Shown here piece after piece: positions 61,930-64,000 of a DNA stretch of 64,000 nucleotides. The notes under the pieces are model-generated. The model was not told the origin of the DNA. It did not search any database and worked only from the letters and a program-made list of their open reading frames with translations. The stretch comes from Clitopilus passeckerianus. Taxonomy: Eukaryota > Basidiomycota > Agaricomycetes > Agaricales > Entolomataceae. The DNA lies in the NCBI GenBank assembly GCA_944990035.1, contig CALYLX010000080.1, positions 62,001 to 126,000 of the forward strand, read 5' to 3'. The stretch's first letter is position 1; every line of letters starts with the position of its first letter. A program made the position numbers and the translations under genes.

Positions 61930-63212
61930 ATGGTTCCTTCATGTCAGCGTGCTATGCTTGCACTATGGTGTGTCGAAATTTTCTAGTCTCATCGTATCAC
62001 CACTAACGACTTTCTTTTGTTTTTCTTGCGCGGTCTCTAGGACACTCGCCTCCTTCTACCCATACCTCACTCAATGCCTCACACTCACTGTAGCAACTAA
62101 GCAACTATTTCCTGGCGGGTCCATCCAAATTGAATCGACGACCAACTCGACCGATCCAGCCGTAGCAAATTTGTATATTTACGATACAAGACACGACATA
62201 CAGACGGACCTATGGGAGGAATGGCCAGCGAAAGATTCACCACATTCAATATTCACCATTCCAAGTAGTGTGGTCCCAGGGTGAGTTGTGCTACTGTCTG
62301 CCGTTGAGACCTTCATTAAGCGCGTTTTTTTTTGTATAGGCCAAGTTTTGTCGTACGAGCGACGACAACGAGGTATGTTGCAGCCCTACCAGACGAACTT
62401 CGTCTTAACCTCTTCTTATTCTAGCGGAACTTTCCTTGCAAATTCGCCTGAATTCCTGATAGTCGCTGCTGGTTCCGCCAGCTCTGCATCCGGGAGGTAT
62501 GGTGCTCCTCATGTCTTGGTAGTTAATACAGTTGACGGGACGCATTTTTAGTACCTCAAGCACTCAAACAAGTAGCATGAGCTCCTTCATGTCGACATCT
62601 GTCTCTACTCCCTCAACTACCGCTTCCTCCAGCTCTAGCTCCACCTCGGGTGCTCCTTCAGCTTCGTCGTCAGCTGCTCCCGCAAAGCCGATGCCTCTAG
62701 GTGCAATAATAGGAGGCGTCCTAGGTGGCCTAGCTCTGATTGCTGTTATCCTTGCCCTTATCCTCCTCCTACGCCGCCGACGACCAGCGAAACCAACAGC
62801 TTTCCCCGTCGACAAGGCGCCACCGCCCGATGTGTTTCCCGCGCAAGAGAATACAAGGCGGAATCCCACGATCTCCCCGTTTACTCTCACCACCCCACCC
62901 GTCCTCAACCAAATTCCGATGGACGTGAAACATCCCGTCCAACCAACGACTCCATTGACACCCTTGCGTTCTGAGAAGAAGGGCCTATTTTCGCCAATCC
63001 CTCCGGCTCCTGGCAGTGCTGCAACAAGCTCCGCCTTCGCATCGTCGTCGGAGAACCTGACGAAGAAAAAGATGGTGATGGAGCATTCTGATTCTGCTGA
63101 CACACCAGACGTGAGGAGAGAGTTGGAGGAGCTCAAGTCGCAGGTGGAGATTCTACGGTTGCAGAATCAGGCAGCAGGCATCAACCCGGAGGCCCCTCCC
63201 GTCTACAGATGA
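61930..63212 (+). CDS. Ser/Thr-rich single-pass membrane protein (347 aa)
   Basis: Exons 61930-61967, 62041-62280, 62340-62372, 62425-62496 and 62552-63212 join in frame. A hydrophobic start (MLALWTLASFYPYLT) looks like a signal peptide. It is followed by an ectodomain of about 120 residues, a Ser/Thr-rich stalk, one membrane helix (LGAIIGGVLGGLALIAVILALILLL cut by RRRR on the inner side) and a Pro-rich cytoplasmic tail that ends in a short coiled coil and PPVYR. Similar proteins are common in basidiomycetes and resemble wall-stress sensors in layout, but I recognise no named family. Exon 3 is only 33 bases. Confidence 0.8.
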
Positions 63213-63572
63213 CGATGGACTATTTATTCTGTTATTTAAGCTTCGATAGCAATTTTCACTGGGGCTTGCTGTAGTTGTTCATTCTGTGCATTACTATCAT
63301 ATGATATTTTCTGTCTTTACGTATCTATATAATATCCTCTTTGTCTTAGAGATGGACTTACAAGCCTATATACACCGATGGCACCCTCTTGGCTTAACCT
63401 TCTTGCTTGGACTCTAGAGTAGTCAGGACGAACGTTCCTCGAAAAATGCATAGCCACACGGACGCGACGCGTCTTCCGGGACACGTGATCGCCAAATTTC
63501 CTTCGCTCGCCGCCCAACGTCCAGCAGAGCAGGACTCGGTGCTCTAGCCTCCTACAGCGGTCCTTTCCGCTC
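63213..63572. other. intergenic
   Basis: 3' flank of the membrane protein and 5' flank of the GTPase gene. Short antisense frame only. Confidence 0.5.
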
Positions 63573-64000
63573 ATGTCGCTCCTTTCCACACACAAGGCCC
63601 ATGTTATACTTGGAAGGGCTCTCAAGAGCAAGACCGGCTACAAGTGCCGCTGCGAATTTGCACGGCTGTTCTCCGCTTCAGCTGCAGCACGCAACCAGAA
63701 CCTGACGCCGACGGAGAAAATTAGAAATATTGCCATTATTGCTCATGGTACATCAGAATTATTTTTAAATACACACAAGAGCTGACTGGTATACAGTTGA
63801 TCATGGAAAGACGACACTGGTCGACCAGCTCCTTCGCCAATCCGGAACAGTCAAGCCATTGACTGCAGTCGAGCAAGCTCTGTTTTCTCAGTCCTCGTCA
63901 ACAGCTGCGAGTGCTTCTCAAATTACCGCAGAGAAAGCTATCGACAGTAACGGCTTCGTCACCCGAGTTATGGATTCCAATGACCTGGAACGTGAGCGCG
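63573..64000 (+). CDS. TypA/BipA-type translational GTPase, 5' part
   Basis: Exon 1 (63573-63747) and exon 2 (63797 to the window edge) join in frame as IAIIAHVDHGKTTLVDQLLRQ, the G1 P-loop of translation GTPases. RVMDSNDLERERG follows, the switch I region typical of TypA/BipA rather than LepA or EF-G. The leader (MSLLSTHKAHVILGRALKSK, then FARLFSASAAARNQ) looks like a mitochondrial import signal. The protein probably acts on mitochondrial ribosomes. It is cut by the window end. Confidence 0.88.

Noticed and set aside
62564..63136. 190-codon minus-strand frame
   Set aside because: Antisense shadow of the Ser/Thr-rich membrane protein; low-complexity codons leave both strands open.

Overview
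The window is nuclear DNA from a filamentous basidiomycete, most likely an Agaricomycete. Nearly every gene is split by many introns of about 50-60 bases. The gene families fit this group: DUF6533 seven-helix proteins, DUF5648 secreted proteins, phi-class glutathione S-transferases (GSTs) in a row, a CBM1-carrying GH5 mannanase, and F-box and BTB proteins. No rRNA, tRNA, CRISPR or bacterial-type operon was seen. All gene models were spliced by eye and checked for frame.

Layout. Positions 1-6.7 kb hold two small unrecognised genes and an 859-residue F-box protein. Positions 6.7-11.5 kb are gene-poor and end in a fold-back repeat with 314-bp arms. Positions 11.8-26.9 kb carry four direct copies of a DUF6533 membrane-protein gene. 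Two copies are intact, one has a single frameshift and one is decayed. The spaces hold relics of a second, convergent gene and a 2.5-kb transposon-like element with about 485-bp terminal inverted repeats (TIRs) and an 8-bp target-site duplication (TSD). Positions 27.4-37.8 kb hold a phi-GST array (three intact, one pseudogene, one old relic), mixed with a DUF5648 protein and a CBM1-GH5 beta-mannanase.

Positions 38.9-49.7 kb look like a carbohydrate-use block: a protein with a C-terminal Zn2Cys6 cluster, an MFS sugar transporter, an intracellular-type GH51 alpha-L-arabinofuranosidase and a secreted AA7-type oligosaccharide oxidase. The last three lie head to tail on the minus strand. Positions 50.2-64 kb hold housekeeping and mixed genes: a cyclophilin, an EFM7-type methyltransferase, two tandem BTB proteins, a second DUF5648 protein, a GH16 beta-glucanase, a Ser/Thr-rich single-pass membrane protein and the start of a TypA/BipA-type GTPase.

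Working together (inference): the mannanase, the GH16 enzyme and the oxidase act outside the cell on plant or fungal wall polysaccharides. The transporter and the unsecreted GH51 enzyme could take up and finish arabinose-containing sugars. The GSTs could handle toxic wood-derived compounds. Very short exons (10-22 bases) and a conserved GC-AG intron are a feature of this window and would trip automatic gene callers.
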